A stretch of DNA of 64,000 bases. Source: Dermacentor variabilis (Eukaryota; Arthropoda; Arachnida; Ixodida; Ixodidae). Location: NCBI RefSeq assembly GCF_050947875.1, contig NW_027460291.1:22837368-22901367 (forward strand), given 5' to 3'. A program made the translations under genes and the position numbers. The first letter of the stretch is position 1. Every line of letters starts with the position of its first letter. The notes beneath the pieces are model-generated. The model saw only the letters and a program-made list of their open reading frames with translations, had not been told where the DNA came from and searched no databases. This document shows, in pieces, positions 35,390-46,144 of this stretch.

Positions 35390-35560
35390 TATCATAACTA
35401 AACGCCCGCTTCGGCTGCGCGAGGTTGTAGGTGCAATTCCCACCACCGCCGGGCACCCACTGGCTCTCAAATGTGCACAAGTTGTACCCCGGCCTGGCGT
35501 TCGGCTACCTTCAATGCTGATACGCTTGGGAAACGAGCATGCTCCCCAAATTCCCGTCGA
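35390..35560 (+). mobile_element. Possible tRNA-like SINE head
   Basis: CGCGAGGTTGTAGGTGCAAT at about 35417-35436 resembles a B box (GGTTC-ANTCC) in a tRNA-like context. A matching A box is weak. Ends are undefined. Confidence 0.3.
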
Positions 35561-35639
35561 AACCCTCATGAGCACAAAAAAAGTAATCTGTGGGGCACTC
35601 CCATGAGGGTCATTTCCCATGTGGCGTCCAAAATGCGCC

Positions 35640-36000
35640 TATTGAGGTGGTGATGCCTTCGACAAACACCCCTTTCCAAGCCTTGAGGTCCCATAATGGC
35701 CGAGTACCAGGCCGGAAGTGCGCTTGTATCTATTTGACATCTAGGTACCCGGCGGCAGCAGTTGCCTCCCACAGCCGCGGCGGATGCTATGGTTGGACAA
35801 CCAGGCCGCCCAGAGACGACTCGTAAATCTACATTGGGCCCCTTTTCATATGCGAACCCCCACGAGAGAGCCATGCACCAGGGCAGGGAACCTCTCTACC
35901 CATTAGCAAAAAAAAAAACGGTGGGTTTCTGGCGGCACCGGGATTTGAGCACGGTACCTCCCACGTACGAAACGGACGCTCTACCCCTCAGGCATGGCTG
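35640..36000 (-). mobile_element. tRNA-derived SINE-like element, minus strand
   Basis: On the minus strand, TGCCTGAGGGGTAGAGC (about 35992-35976) fits an A box and GTGCTCAAATCCCGGTG (about 35952-35936) a B box, about 40 bases apart as in tRNA promoters. The sequence then runs through an A-rich/T-rich tract (35908-35920) into a body near CATATGAAAAGG. No target duplication was identified. It is not a functional tRNA because acceptor pairing is absent. Confidence 0.5.
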
Positions 36001-36119
36001 GGGTCCCGATAGAGTCTTTGACTATGGGAGCTACAACCATATGCTAAATATTTGTACTGTGACACAACTTCTAATAATAAATTCTTATTCTGATTAACGT
36101 CGACATTCATCGTTAGCTG

Positions 36120-37005
36120 AGTTCCGCCGCACTTTTTTTAGAGCGCAGCTTTTAGGTGCCCTTTCCTGTGGCGTGCGTCTGCGTACCCGAGCGAACGAGC
36201 ACAACAAAAGATGAAAGCGCACGTGGAGCGCAGCGGTGGATAAGAGACGCGCGGAGGAAATGAGAGAGAAGGATGCAGAAGAACAATGAGGCAGAAAGTG
36301 GAGGAGGGTATGGGGGTGCTGCGGAGCGGCAGTACTGAAGCGACCATTCCGCTGAGATATTGGTTTCTTGCTTTGCAGATTCTGCCACTGATGTCCTATA
36401 TGATACTGTTGCTCTGAGATCATAACTGCGCGGAAGCACCAAAGGCAGCAGTCATCTTTTGCAACCACCATCGCTGACTGCTTCTAATGACGTCACAGCA
36501 ATTGACAACTTCAGCCCACCAAACGCAAGCACATCTACATGGTTCCCAAGTGCATAAAGCCTTCCTTGCGTCTCTTTCTCTTCAGCGGGAGTGGGAGCAC
36601 CAAAGCGACAACGTCGCTAAAATATTGCTGACTTGCTTTGCAGATTCTGCCACTGATGTCCCATAGTGCAGTGCCAAGCACCACAGGAAGCACGTGTCAT
36701 GTTTTGGAACCATCATCGCTGATTGCTTCTGATGACGTCTCATGGATCTAGAACTGGAGCCCACCAACCGTAGGCGCATATACGGGGTTCTCGGAGTGCA
36801 TAAAGCCTTCCCTGCTTCCGTTTCTCTTCAGTAGGAATGGCTGCACCGAAGTGACCATGTAGCTGAGACATTGCTTGCTTGCTTTGCAAGACTGGTTGCT
36901 ATTCTCGTGTCTATGCTTTCCGCTCAACAATTTTTGTCTAATTGTGCTGCCGCTCCCAGTAAAGAGCTTTGACACTTTGTCCACGTGATGGTGTTGCTTG
37001 CAACA
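36120..37005 (+). other. Candidate LTR with internal tandem repeats
   Basis: The right end reads TTGCTTGCAACATTTGGTGG at about 36991-37010, with CCGGAGACG after it. CA followed by a TGGTGGCC-type site looks like an LTR end plus primer-binding site. Upstream, 36335-36890 holds about 2.2 tandem units (spacing of CTTGCTTTGCA: 36367, 36632, 36878). I could not find the left LTR end, a second LTR or internal coding sequence, so the call is tentative. Confidence 0.35.
36335..36890. repeat. Tandem repeat, about 246-265 bp period, 2.2 copies
   Basis: Units share CTTGCTTTGCAGATTCTGCC, GCTTCTGATGACGTC-like and GTGCATAAAGCCTTCC. Copies differ by substitutions and small gaps. The sequence is unrelated to the 252-bp satellite at 37936. 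Confidence 0.75.
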
Positions 37006-37139
37006 TTTGGTGGCCGGAGACGTTGAGCATAATCCCGGCCCGTCCACTGGGGATGTCAGCTTATCTTGAATAAGCTTCCACAGCTACCTTGCTTCTCCAC
37101 AAGAAAAGTTGAGAGTTACTTATCCAGAAAGGGTCATAC

Positions 37140-37345
37140 CATAGGAAGCCAACAAACACTGACACCAAGGACAATATAGGGGAAATTACTTGTGTTAAGA
37201 AATAAAATAAAGAAACGATAAATTATTCGAAATGAAAGTGGATGAAAAAACAACTTGCCGCAGCTGGCGAACGATCGCACAACCTTCGCAATTCGCGTGC
37301 GATGCTCTACCAATTGAGCAACCGCGGCGCCCGCTTTGCCGTCCA
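37140..37345 (-). mobile_element. tRNA-derived SINE, minus strand
   Basis: The minus strand has GCCGCGGTTGCTCAATTGGT then AGAGCA (A box) near 37330-37305, and a degenerate B box (GGTTGTGCGATCG, about 37288-37276) before GCGGCAAGTTG. The tail end CCTTGGTGTCAGTGTTTGTT lies at about 37168-37149, and its relative is found in the opposite orientation at 37545-37580. Confidence 0.6.
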
Positions 37346-37529
37346 CTTTCTTGGGTATTTATGTTTCCCTGTAGAACCCTAGGAATGTTAGCCACCGCCA
37401 CCACTCACAGGCCTTGGCGGCGGAGGTGGAATACCCTTTCAGCCGCAGGCGTCACCAGAACGTGGTCTTTCTGGGTGAAGGCGACCGGTCAATAAACCCA
37501 CTCAATCTACCTGAAGGCATCAATCAATC

Positions 37530-37605
37530 TTAAGCAAAAGTAATTTCCCCTTTGTCATCCTTGATGTTAGTGTTTGTTGGCTCCTTATGATATGACTAAT
37601 AAAAA
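37530..37605 (+). mobile_element. 3' end of the same SINE family, plus strand
   Basis: AAGTAATTTCCCCTTTGTCA and TGTTAGTGTTTGTTGGCTCC match the minus-strand tail at 37195-37145. Only the end is present. Confidence 0.55.
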
Positions 37606-37617
37606 AAGGCCCCTAGG

Positions 37618-37932
37618 CTAACCCCCTTTCTTCACGTCTATCAAGAAAGGCGTCACGCAAGGAGACACAGTCTCTGCAATACAATTCACTGCATGCTCGG
37701 AAGAAGTATTCAAGCTATACAACTGGAAAGGCTTAGGAGCGATGATCAGCGGTGAATATCTCAGCAACCTTCGGTCTGCAGTTGACATTTTCATGTTCAC
37801 CAACATCACGGGCGAATTACAACAAATGACTGAGGACCTTAACAGGGAAAGTGTAAGAGTGGGGTTGAAGATTAATATGCAGGAGACAAAGACAATCTTC
37901 AATAACCTGGCAAGGAAACAAGCGTTTATATA
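37618..37932 (+). pseudogene. RTE-clade LINE, RT segment left of satellite
   Basis: The frame reads KKGVTQGDTVSAIQFTACSE then YLSNLRSAVDIFMFTN, matching the intact-order RTE at 52229-52500 (MQGDTISPMLFTAC, LSNLRFADDIALLSN). The catalytic FADD is changed to SAVD, so it is inactive. Homology stops at about 37930 (NNLARKQAF, compare NSLGRAQQF at 52480-52505), where the satellite begins. The C-terminal end of an RTE resumes after the satellite at 40700. Confidence 0.75.
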
Positions 37933-37935
37933 GGG

Positions 37936-40687
37936 GCAGCGTTTATATAGCTCCTGAGTAACGTCAACGCTGGCTAGAGCGCAGATGCAGTCTTCAGTTT
38001 GACCGCTGGCAGATAAGTTGCACTCCACATGGTGCGGCGCTTCTGGCAAGTTTCAAAGGAGGCAGTGTCGAGTGATGATCCCGTGGTTGTTTGTCAATTT
38101 TAACTGCGTATAGAACAAGCAAGCGGTTACTTGCTTCTCGACTTTATTGTGGTCTGGATTGTTCCGCTTTGTCGCTTTCTTTCGGCGGCGCAGCGTTTAT
38201 GTACCCGCTGAGTGACGTCACCGCTGCCTGGAGCGCAGACGTCGGTTGATACTTGACCGCTGGGAAAGAAGCTGCACTCGACCTGGTGCTGCGCTGCTGG
38301 CAAGCTGCACAGCGAGGCGGCGGAGATTGATGATCCCGGTGTGTTTGTCAATTTGAACTGCCTAGAACAAGGAAGCGGTTCCTTGCGACTGGACTTTATG
38401 GCGGCCTGGATTGTTCCGCTATGTCGCTTTCTTCAGGTGGGGCAGCGTTTATGTAGCCGCAGAGTGACGTCACCGCTGCCTGGAGAACAGACGCCGTATT
38501 GAGCTTGACCGCTGGAAGATGAGTTTTACTTGACCTGGAGCTGCGCTGCCGGCAACCTTCACAGCGACGCGGTCGCGCGGGATGATCCCAGGGCACATTG
38601 TCAATTTTAGCTGCGTAGAACAAGCAAGAGGTTACTAGCTGCTCGACTCAGTGACTGCCTGGATTGCTCCGCTATGTCGCTTTCTTCAGGTGGGGCAGCC
38701 TTTACGTAGCCGCAGAGCGAAGTGAACGCAGGCTATAGCGCAGACACAGTTTGATGTTTCACCGCTGGAAGATTACTTGCACTCGACCTGATGCTGCGCT
38801 GCTGGGAAGCTTCACGGGGAAGGCGGTGCCGAGGGATGAACCCGGGGCTGTTTGCCAAATTTAACTGCGTATAACAAGCAAGCGGCTAGTTTCTGCTCGA
38901 CTCTGTGGCTGCCTGAGTGGATCCACATTGTCGCTCTCTACAGGTAGGGCAGCGTTTATTTAGCCGCAGAGTGACGTCAACGCAGGCTCGAGCGAAGACA
39001 CAGTTTCCAGCTTAACCAGTGGAAGATGCCTTGCGCTTGAGAACTCGTGCTGCGCTGCGGAAAGCTCCACAGCGAGGCGGTGGAAGGTGTGATCCAGGGG
39101 TGTTTGTTTATTTTACCTGCGTAGAACAAGCAAGCGGTTACTTGCTGCTCGACTCTGTTGCTGCCTAGATTGCTCCACTATGTCGTTTTCTTCCGGCAGG
39201 GCAGCGTTTAGGTTGCAGCCGAGTAACTTCAATGCTGGCTAGAGCACAGATGCAATTTGCAGCTTGACCGTTGGAAGATAACTTGCGCTCGACATGGTGC
39301 TGCACTGCTGGCAAGCTTCAAAGCGAGGCAGTGCCGAGTGATGATCCCGTGGTAGTTTGTGGATTTGAACTGCGTAGAACAACCAAGTGGTTACTTACTG
39401 TTCGACTGTGCGGCTGCCTGGATTGCTCCGCTATGTCACTTTCTTCTTGCGGTGAAGCGCTCATGTAGCAGCAGAGTGACGTCAACGCTATCTGGAGCGC
39501 AGGCGCAGTTTGCAGCTTGACCACTTCAAGATGCCTTGCGCTCGAACTCGTGCTGCGCTGCTGGCAACCTTTGAAGCGAGGCGGTCGCGCGTGATGATCC
39601 CGGGGCTCTTTGTCAATTTTCACTCCGTAGAACAAGCAAGCGGTTACTTGCTGCTTGACTCTGTTGCTGCCTGGAACTCTCCGGTATGTCACTTTATTCC
39701 GGCGGGGCAGCGTTTATATAGCTGGTGAGTAACGGCAATGCTGGCTAGAGCAGATGCAGTTTGCAGCTTGACCGTTGGAAGATGAGTTCCACCCGACATG
39801 GTTCTTCGCTGCTGACAAGCTTCCAAGCGAGGCAGTACCGAGTAATGACCCCGTGGTTGTTTGTCAATCTTAACTGTCTAGAATAAGCAAGCGGTTACTT
39901 GCTGCTCGACTTTATGGCAGCTTGGTTTGCTCCGCTTTGTCGCATCCTTTCGACGGGCCAGCGTTTATATAGCTACTGAGTAACGTGAACGCTGGCTAGA
40001 GCTCAGATGCTGTTTTGAGCTTGACCGTGCACTCCGCATGGTGCAGCGCTGCTGGGAAGCTTCAAAGCGAGGCAGCGCCGAGTGATGATCCCGTGGTTGT
40101 TTGTCGATTTTAACTGCGTAGAACAAGCAAGCGGTTACTTGCTGCTCGACTCTGTGACTGCCTGTATTGCTCCGCTATGTTACTTTATTCCGGCGGGGCA
40201 TGGTGTATGCAGCCGCATAGTGACGTCAATTCTGGCTGGAGCGCAGATGCCGGTAGCAGCTTAATCGCTGCAAGATAAGTTGCACTCGATCTGGTGCTTC
40301 ACTAATGGAGAGCTTCACAGCGAGGCGGTGGAGATTGATGATCCCGGCGTGCTTATCAATTTAAACTGCCTTGAGCAAGCAAGCGATTCCTTGCTACTCG
40401 ACTTCATGGCGGCTGGATTCTCCCGCTTTGTCGCTTTCTTTCGGCGGGGTAGCGTTTATGGAGCCGAAGCGTGATGTCGAGGCTGGCTGGAGCACAGACG
40501 CAGTTTGCAGTACGACCGCTGGAAGATGAGTTGTACTGGACCTGATGCCTGGTGCTGCGCTGCCGGCAAGCTTCACGGCGAGATGGTGGAAAGTGAGGAT
40601 CCCGGGGCTCTTTGTCAATTTTAACTGAGTAGAACAAGCAAGCGCTTACTTCCTGCTCAACTCTGCTGCTGCCTGGATTTCTCCGAT
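37936..40687. repeat. Satellite array, about 11 units of about 252 bp
   Basis: The marker GCAGCGTTTAT or its variants starts at 37936, 38190, 38442, 38695, 38949, 39201, 39454, 39707, 39957, 40198 and 40449, spacing 241-254. Each unit has, in order, GAGTGACGTCAACGCTGGC, GCTTGACCGCTGGAAGATGA, GCTGCGCTGCTGGCAAGCTT, GTGATGATCCCGTGGTTGTT, AACAAGCAAGCGGTTACTTG and CTCCGCTATGTCGCTTTCTT. Units differ by roughly 10-20 percent by eye. The last unit ends at about 40687. Open frames on either strand are by-products. It sits between two halves of an RTE element. Confidence 0.95.
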
Positions 40688-40699
40688 GATTCAACATGG

Positions 40700-40817
40700 T
40701 ACAACATGGCCAGGTAAAACATGGCCACAATTAGCGCATGACCGTGGTAGATGGAGACGTATGGGAGAAGCCATTGCCCTGCAGTGGGCGTAGCCAGGCT
40801 GATGATGATGATGATGA
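40700..40817 (+). pseudogene. RTE-clade LINE C-terminus and (GAT)n tail, right of satellite
   Basis: Reads TTWP-like, then LAHDRGRWRRMGEAIALQWA and a stop, then the short tail CCAGGCTGATGATGATGATG. The same C-terminal motif (HDRxxWRSMGEAFALQWA) ends the RTE copies at 53103, 62850 and, decayed, 44155. It starts with a small internal duplication (ACATGGCCA twice). Confidence 0.8.
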
Positions 40818-41916
40818 AGAAGAAACATGTCACGCATTTCAAGTACTTTTTTCAGGTGCATGAGTAAATTTTTGTTCTGTTTTTTATGAGTGTCAATAAA
40901 ACAATCTTAGCATTTTATTCTATTCTTTAGGTATTTTGCATATCATTGTTTTTAGAATTACCAGTGGATTTTTCTTTTCTTCAGTTGTCCCGACTATATC
41001 ATACACGTCGTCTAGTTTTGTGCAACATCTTAGTGAGTATATCAGAAGCTCTCAGTGCGCATATCAGAAGCACTTCTACACTTTGATCTTTCGGGCATTA
41101 TGTAAAATTATTGATTTATATGGGTGTACATGAAAAAGCCTTTGTGCTTTCTTGAGGTTTTTTTGTTATTTCACTGTCTGTGAACCTTTCTGTTGTTTAA
41201 TAGTCATGTAAATGTCTTGCATTTTTCCGTTTTATTGATTTTCGTAGCATATGTATCATAAAAAGTAATGAAAAAATCTTGGTTTCCGGAAACGGAAGTC
41301 AATTAAACGAGGCCAAATATGTGTTGGAAGTGGAATTTATAGATGCTCTGGCATATCCTGGCATGCTCAGAGTATGGACAAGACTGCGTACCTGCAAACA
41401 TAAGGAACTCAGGGTGCACCACGCGCCACTTCACAATGGCAATGTCTGGCATAGCGCCCGCGCGCTATAAGAAAGATATACGCCGCGGACAGGCAAAAAG
41501 AAAGCAAAAGTACAGGTGCGCGGGTAATGGGGGACGGTGGAAAGAGAGCGGCGTGGGTCGTCACAATAAAACAAAACGAAAAACAAAGAGCGCTAGGGTG
41601 AGGAGGCACCACGTAGCTGCTGTTCCTGTGGCCATGACAACGTGAATAATCGAGTGCGCCACCATTTTACCAAAGTATCGACCTCCTGCTAGGCACGCAA
41701 CTAAATGGGACCTTGGCGCTAGTGTCGAAAGAGCGTCTGCTTAGAATCAGCCAATGGCAGCCATGCGGAAATTCACCCCTGAAAACCAGCTCTTTGCACG
41801 TATCTCTTCAGCTTGGGACAGAATGCCTTGGACACTGCATGCACTGCATAATTTTCGCTTGTGCTCGAAGGCACGACATAGGCCCTTTAATGAGCGTACC
41901 TGAGTCCGGTACGTGG
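40818..41916. other. No recognisable gene
   Basis: AT-rich to 41280, then more GC-rich. No domain signature in the open frames 41279-41645 or on the other strand. Confidence 0.4.
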
Positions 41917-42017
41917 CTTCAAGCCCGAGCCCGGTCCGGGCCCACCAAAAACTCATCGGACGGCCTGGCCCGCGGGCCAGGCCGGGCCCGGGCTTTCGGG
42001 TTGGCCCGGGCCCGTGC
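41917..42017. repeat. GC-rich low-complexity tract with 22-bp perfect palindrome
   Basis: Runs of GGGCCC/CCCGGGCC occupy most of this stretch. 41962-41983 is its own reverse complement (GGCCTGGCCCG on the left half). No coding content. Confidence 0.85.
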
Positions 42018-42029
42018 AGTACTCTAACT

Positions 42030-42830
42030 CAACCACCGTACTCTTGTTGAGCGCCATTCGCCGTTTAATCGACGCCGCTCACTTTCACCGATGCGTTGTC
42101 CTCCTTCTACGCTGGAACGGGGAAAACTAATCGCCGCAGAGGCAAGAAGTTCGTCACATTCACGAAAAGACCAAGGCGTTCTCCCTTGACCGACTAATGC
42201 GAGTATGTACATAAGTGGGCGGTGTCGCTGCTCTCGGCTTTGTCGGCACTGGTACCACAGTTGCAATTCCTAGGTTCAAATTTTGCCGCATGCTCAGAAA
42301 GGTTATGACGCCAGTGTCGAATGTGTCCTTCGCACGCCAGTGCAGACCGCATCACCGCGGCGGCTGCATGTACTGCTCGAGTTGTGGCTTCTACGTCGTC
42401 GAATTTTCGGCACTGAATTCTTGTTGTCGCGATCTTGTTGTCGCGGCCGTCATCGACTGTTCTCGTGCTCAAATGGAATTTCGAACGCTTTGCGACGCCC
42501 TGTTTCTTGACGCTCGTGAAGCTTAAGACAAAGTATTTGTTACAAAAGACGTTGCAACAAATACATGCTGTGTTATCGATGACCAAGCAGCCGATATGCT
42601 CAAGCGCGGCGTCATCGAGCCGTCGAATAGACGCTTGTCATCCCCAGTTGTTCTTGTTGAGAAGGATGAATTGATTCATTTCTGTGTCAATTACCACCCA
42701 CTGAACAAGATCACTCGCAAATATATTTACCCTTTGCCGATAATTTCCGCAACCGCTGAGGTGTTTGCCTTATATATTGCCACATCCTATATGGTCACTG
42801 CGGGTATGTGCCAGGCGATGAGAACGACGC
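42030..42830 (+). pseudogene. Ty3/Gypsy pol remnant: protease and RT start
   Basis: The frame 42215-42520 is protease-like: FVGTGTTVA stands where the D-T/S-G active site belongs, with Gly in place of the catalytic Asp, followed by MLRKVMTPVSNVS. After shifts, CSRAQMEF (about 42460-42483) matches the flap-to-end region. RT begins with DDQAADMLKRGVIEPS (about 42572-42620), then SSPVVLVEKDE and CVNYHPLNKITRKYIYPLP, the opening fingers of a Ty3/Gypsy RT. The catalytic YxDD is absent because homology ends near 42780. No LTRs seen. Confidence 0.75.
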
Positions 42831-42839
42831 TGAAGTAGC

Positions 42840-43589
42840 GCGCGAGTGGAAAAACAGAGACGACAACGACGTCGCGTTGAGTGCTCTGCTAAAGTGCTTC
42901 CATACGTCCTCTACGCCGGCTTTCCCGTCTTCTACTAGGCTGCGACACTGGTGGAGGTGCTGGGTAGGATTGCCTCATGCTCGGCACCCCTTCGCGGAGC
43001 CATACCTCGAAAACGGAATCACCTTCGTTCCTACCGCGTCTGCTGAGCGGAATGTACAAAGGGCATTTGTCCGAATGGCACTGTGCCGTCGTTAGCTGCG
43101 CCAACAACCAGTGAGCGAGGAAGCTGCTCATGCAAGAGCCCTGGAACAGCAAGGGTATTTGTACATGGCCGGCTTTCCCCAGGCTGTCACAACCGGCATT
43201 TATCTCACGGTGTCGCTTCAACCTATACATCGGCCCGTTATTTGCCAGTTTTCCACTTGTTCCTAAATCTGCAAATTGAGCAGCATCAAATTGCGCTGTC
43301 AGGTGCTCAATCAACTAGTAAATAAACGGTACTATCGCAACCTGATTCATTCGTACTTATAACGCTTTTCCCTGTCGTGTATTCCGAAGTTGTGAGAGCG
43401 ATTCGTCCATTCTATCTCTATTTAAAATAAACATCTATACTTACTTTCAAAAGCGACAGCTGCAATGGATGCTATAAATATTCAGGTGCGCTTCGGTGGA
43501 AGAGCAGCATATCATGGCATTTCATGCAGACGTGATCGTTTTGCCAAATTACATGGCACAGCACGACGACTTTAAAAGTAGACCGCATA
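42840..43589. other. No recognisable gene
   Basis: Follows the Gypsy RT break. Open frames 42808-43095 and 43083-43325 show no motif. May be Gypsy downstream sequence too decayed to read. Confidence 0.4.
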
Positions 43590-44176
43590 ATATAGCGAGA
43601 ATTTCAGAAATTTTAACACTTCCAAGTTTACTTGGCCTGAAATGGACAGAAGAATAAAAATGGGCTGGGGTGCGCTTGGCAGGCATTCTCAGATCATGAA
43701 CGGCAGGTTGCCATTATCCCTCAAGAGAAAAGTATAGCAGCTGTGTCTTACCAGTAATCACCCAGGGGGCAGAAACCTGGAGGCTTACGGAAAGGGTTCT
43801 ACTTAAAATGAGGACGACGCAACGCGCTATGGAAAGAAAGAATGATGGGTGTAACGTTAAGGAAGGGATAAGAAGAGAGCATGTTGGGTGAGGGAACGAA
43901 TGCGAGTTATTTACGTCTTAGTTGAAATCAAGAAAAAGAAATTGGCATGGGTAGGGCATGTAATGAGGGAAGATAACCGATGATCATTAAGGGTTACGGA
44001 CTGGATTCGAAAGGAAGGGAAGCGTAGCAGAGGGCGTCGGAAAGTTAGGTGGACGCATGAGATTAAGAAGCTCGCAGGGACAACATGGCCATAATTAGCA
44101 CATGACCGGGGTGGTTGCAGAAGTATATCAGAGGCCTTTGCCCTGCAGTGGGTGTAGCCAGGCTGATGATGATGAT
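43590..44176 (+). pseudogene. RTE-clade LINE, thumb to C-terminus and (GAT)n tail
   Basis: Frames in order read IKMGWGALGRHSQIMNGRLP then LSLKRK, matching 52598-52680, then TTQRAMERK and, after several shifts, KLAGTTWP and SEAFALQWV with the QW-A end changed to QWV. The tail is GATGATGATG at about 44165-44174. 5'-truncated and broken. Confidence 0.78.
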
Positions 44177-44179
44177 GCA

Positions 44180-45142
44180 GGTTATCTGTGTTGTATCTCA
44201 CATGTGTTTTGATAAAGATTTCTTTATATATTTCTTTCGACTATATTTCAGAATAAATAGAAGCACGAATTTAACCAATTCGTAACCCTGCACCAAAACC
44301 GATAATGCAGTTGTCAGTACTCAGTGCTGGGGCTACTGCCTAGCACTGAGTCCTGATACACGTATCGAAGATACTATTTTAGATACTGTTTGGGTATCTT
44401 GTATCTGTAACATGATGCGCCTGGCAAGAAGTGTATCAGTACGTCAGGGTGCAGCATTATTCGATTTCGCGAAGCACCGATCAATGCGCGCGCAAAAGGC
44501 CTTAGGAATAGGAACCCGCGAGCAAGACGGTTGTTGCGAGCCACTCTGCCAAGTGGCTTAACGAAGCTCAAGGCAGGTTTAGAGATTATTGTCTTTTTGT
44601 CATCGGCGCGACCGTGATGCCCCGACGGCTTTTTGTAGGAACCCCTGTTTATTCTCTGCCCCGCGTGTGCATTGAGAATCTTACTAAGAAGTCAGGGGTG
44701 CGGATATTCCGAAATATGTGGTATCTCTGCGCAATCCCATGTCCACCAATTGTTGACAGTGTACGTGTGCCGACCGCGGCGTATTGCGGGCTGTCGTCGC
44801 TTCTCCTGTGTTTGTGAACGAACAACACATCATGGGCTCAAGGGTGTGCGTGTGGGGTGCAATACAAGTGCGCGACCTCTAGAGCAGGGGGGAATCACCC
44901 GTTCCCTCTCCCCTAATTAAAAGGGGGCGCGGCCAAGACCTTGAGATGAGCCGGGATACAATCGGGTGAACTTGATTGGATCATCACCGGTATCTGCCTT
45001 TCCACAACACAGGGAACTAGGGAAAGAAGTTATTTAAGCGCAGGTTTTAGACCCAGCTAGGGAGTGTAAAAGTTGAGCCTACAATCTGAGAAGCGTCAGG
45101 AAACTACGTTAGGATGGATATTTGGGCGTGTTGGTTGAGCAT
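44180..45142. other. No recognisable gene; short inverted repeats
   Basis: An inverted ACTCAGTGCT / AGCACTGAGT pair lies at about 44318-44350 and a TATCTTGTATCTG-type tract near 44395. The region 44630-45142 may belong to an LTR of the Gypsy remnant downstream but its ends cannot be placed. Confidence 0.35.
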
Positions 45143-45274
45143 GATCTGAAGTGAAAGCGCGACAACGACGGTGGACGAAGAAGGAACACACACACAGCGC
45201 GCCCTGTGTGTGTGTGTGTGTGTGTGTGGGCTCCTTGTTCGTCCACTATTGTTGTCGCGCCTTCACTTCAGATC
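45143..45274. repeat. Inverted repeat (about 55-bp arms) with CA/TG microsatellite in the loop
   Basis: The left arm starts GATCTGAAGTGAAAGCGCGA and the right arm ends TCGCGCCTTCACTTCAGATC. The arms are imperfect reverse complements for about 55 bp, including GTGGACGAA and AAGGA. The inner ends are CACACACACA and (TG)n, so the microsatellite is itself part of the palindrome. No coding frame of its own. Confidence 0.85.
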
Positions 45275-46074
45275 GTCAAAGAACTAGTGCTGTCCAGTAT
45301 CACCTGGGCCACCTAGCCGCGTCTGAACTGCGAGTTACTTGTGGACGCAAGAGACGACAAACCAACGTCTGCAACGAAGCTCATGGTACTTCCCCTCAAG
45401 TTAATTCAACCTGCTCGAGGGAAGACGTCAGACCTAAACTCTCGGGAAACCCAGCCCAGCAATCGCATCCACCGCAACGAGCTCGTCTTTCCATCGTTCT
45501 TCGGGCAAGCGCTGCTGTCGACTCCACGCTTTGTGGACTTGCTGCTGCTGCCCGGCAATGAATATGCCATGGTTTGTTTTCTTTTGAACTTTGTTTAGTT
45601 GACCACTGTTATGTGTGTTTTAATTGTGTTGTGTTAATTTCTATATTTACCGTCAATTGTTCCTTGTATTTCTTTTGTCTTCATGATTGATCTAGAATAA
45701 GTGCATGTGTGTTAGTGTTCTTGATTTTTTTCTGTTTAGTTTAAATTGTGTATCGTTGTCAGCTTATAAATATGTTTTTCTCTCATTTTCCCGATTCTGA
45801 CACCTTCGCCGTGTTCGCTTGAGTACAGAACGACCAACCGCCTTGTATACCCCGTCGATGACTTCGCGCCGACGACAAGCGGGTCGCAAGCCGTGACATT
45901 AAACGGGCGTGCACCACAGGACGCCCTGTACAAAAGCAGCACAGTGAACGAAGAACGAGAATCGTGGAGAATGATCGATTAGGTCTACCGACACATTGTT
46001 GACCAATGTCGAATGCACGTGCATGCGAATTGTGAGCGCGCTAGTTTTGTAGGTGTAGCGGAATTTTGGAGGGA
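45275..46074. other. Possible LTR or leader of Gypsy remnant
   Basis: No gene. GCAAGCCGTGACA at about 45886-45898 could be an LTR end, since gag-like coding starts 180 bases later at 46075. No matching start, primer site or second LTR was found. Confidence 0.25.
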
Positions 46075-46144
46075 ATGAAGTTCGACAAGTGGATAGAACA
46101 ACACAAACAGTTAGGCATAGAGGGCGCTGAGCTGAGGACATGGG
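46075..46144 (+). pseudogene. Ty3/Gypsy-type gag N-terminus, split by a hAT element
   Basis: An ATG at 46075 opens KFDKWIEQHKQLGIEGAELR and TW. The coiled, charged continuation RKERALAREEKETERKE lies beyond the inserted element, from 47511 on, then shifts frame into NVTRLASVLKL (about 47608-47640). This Arg/Glu-rich head is typical of arthropod Gypsy gag. Because the frame continues across the insertion once one target copy is removed, the element interrupted a real gag frame. The remainder of gag is not recognisable. Confidence 0.65.

Noticed and set aside
35925..36000. tRNA gene on the minus strand
   Set aside because: A and B boxes are present but acceptor pairing is missing and SINE-like sequence follows.
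37936..40687. CRISPR-like array
   Set aside because: Units are contiguous 252-bp repeats without spacers, in eukaryotic DNA.
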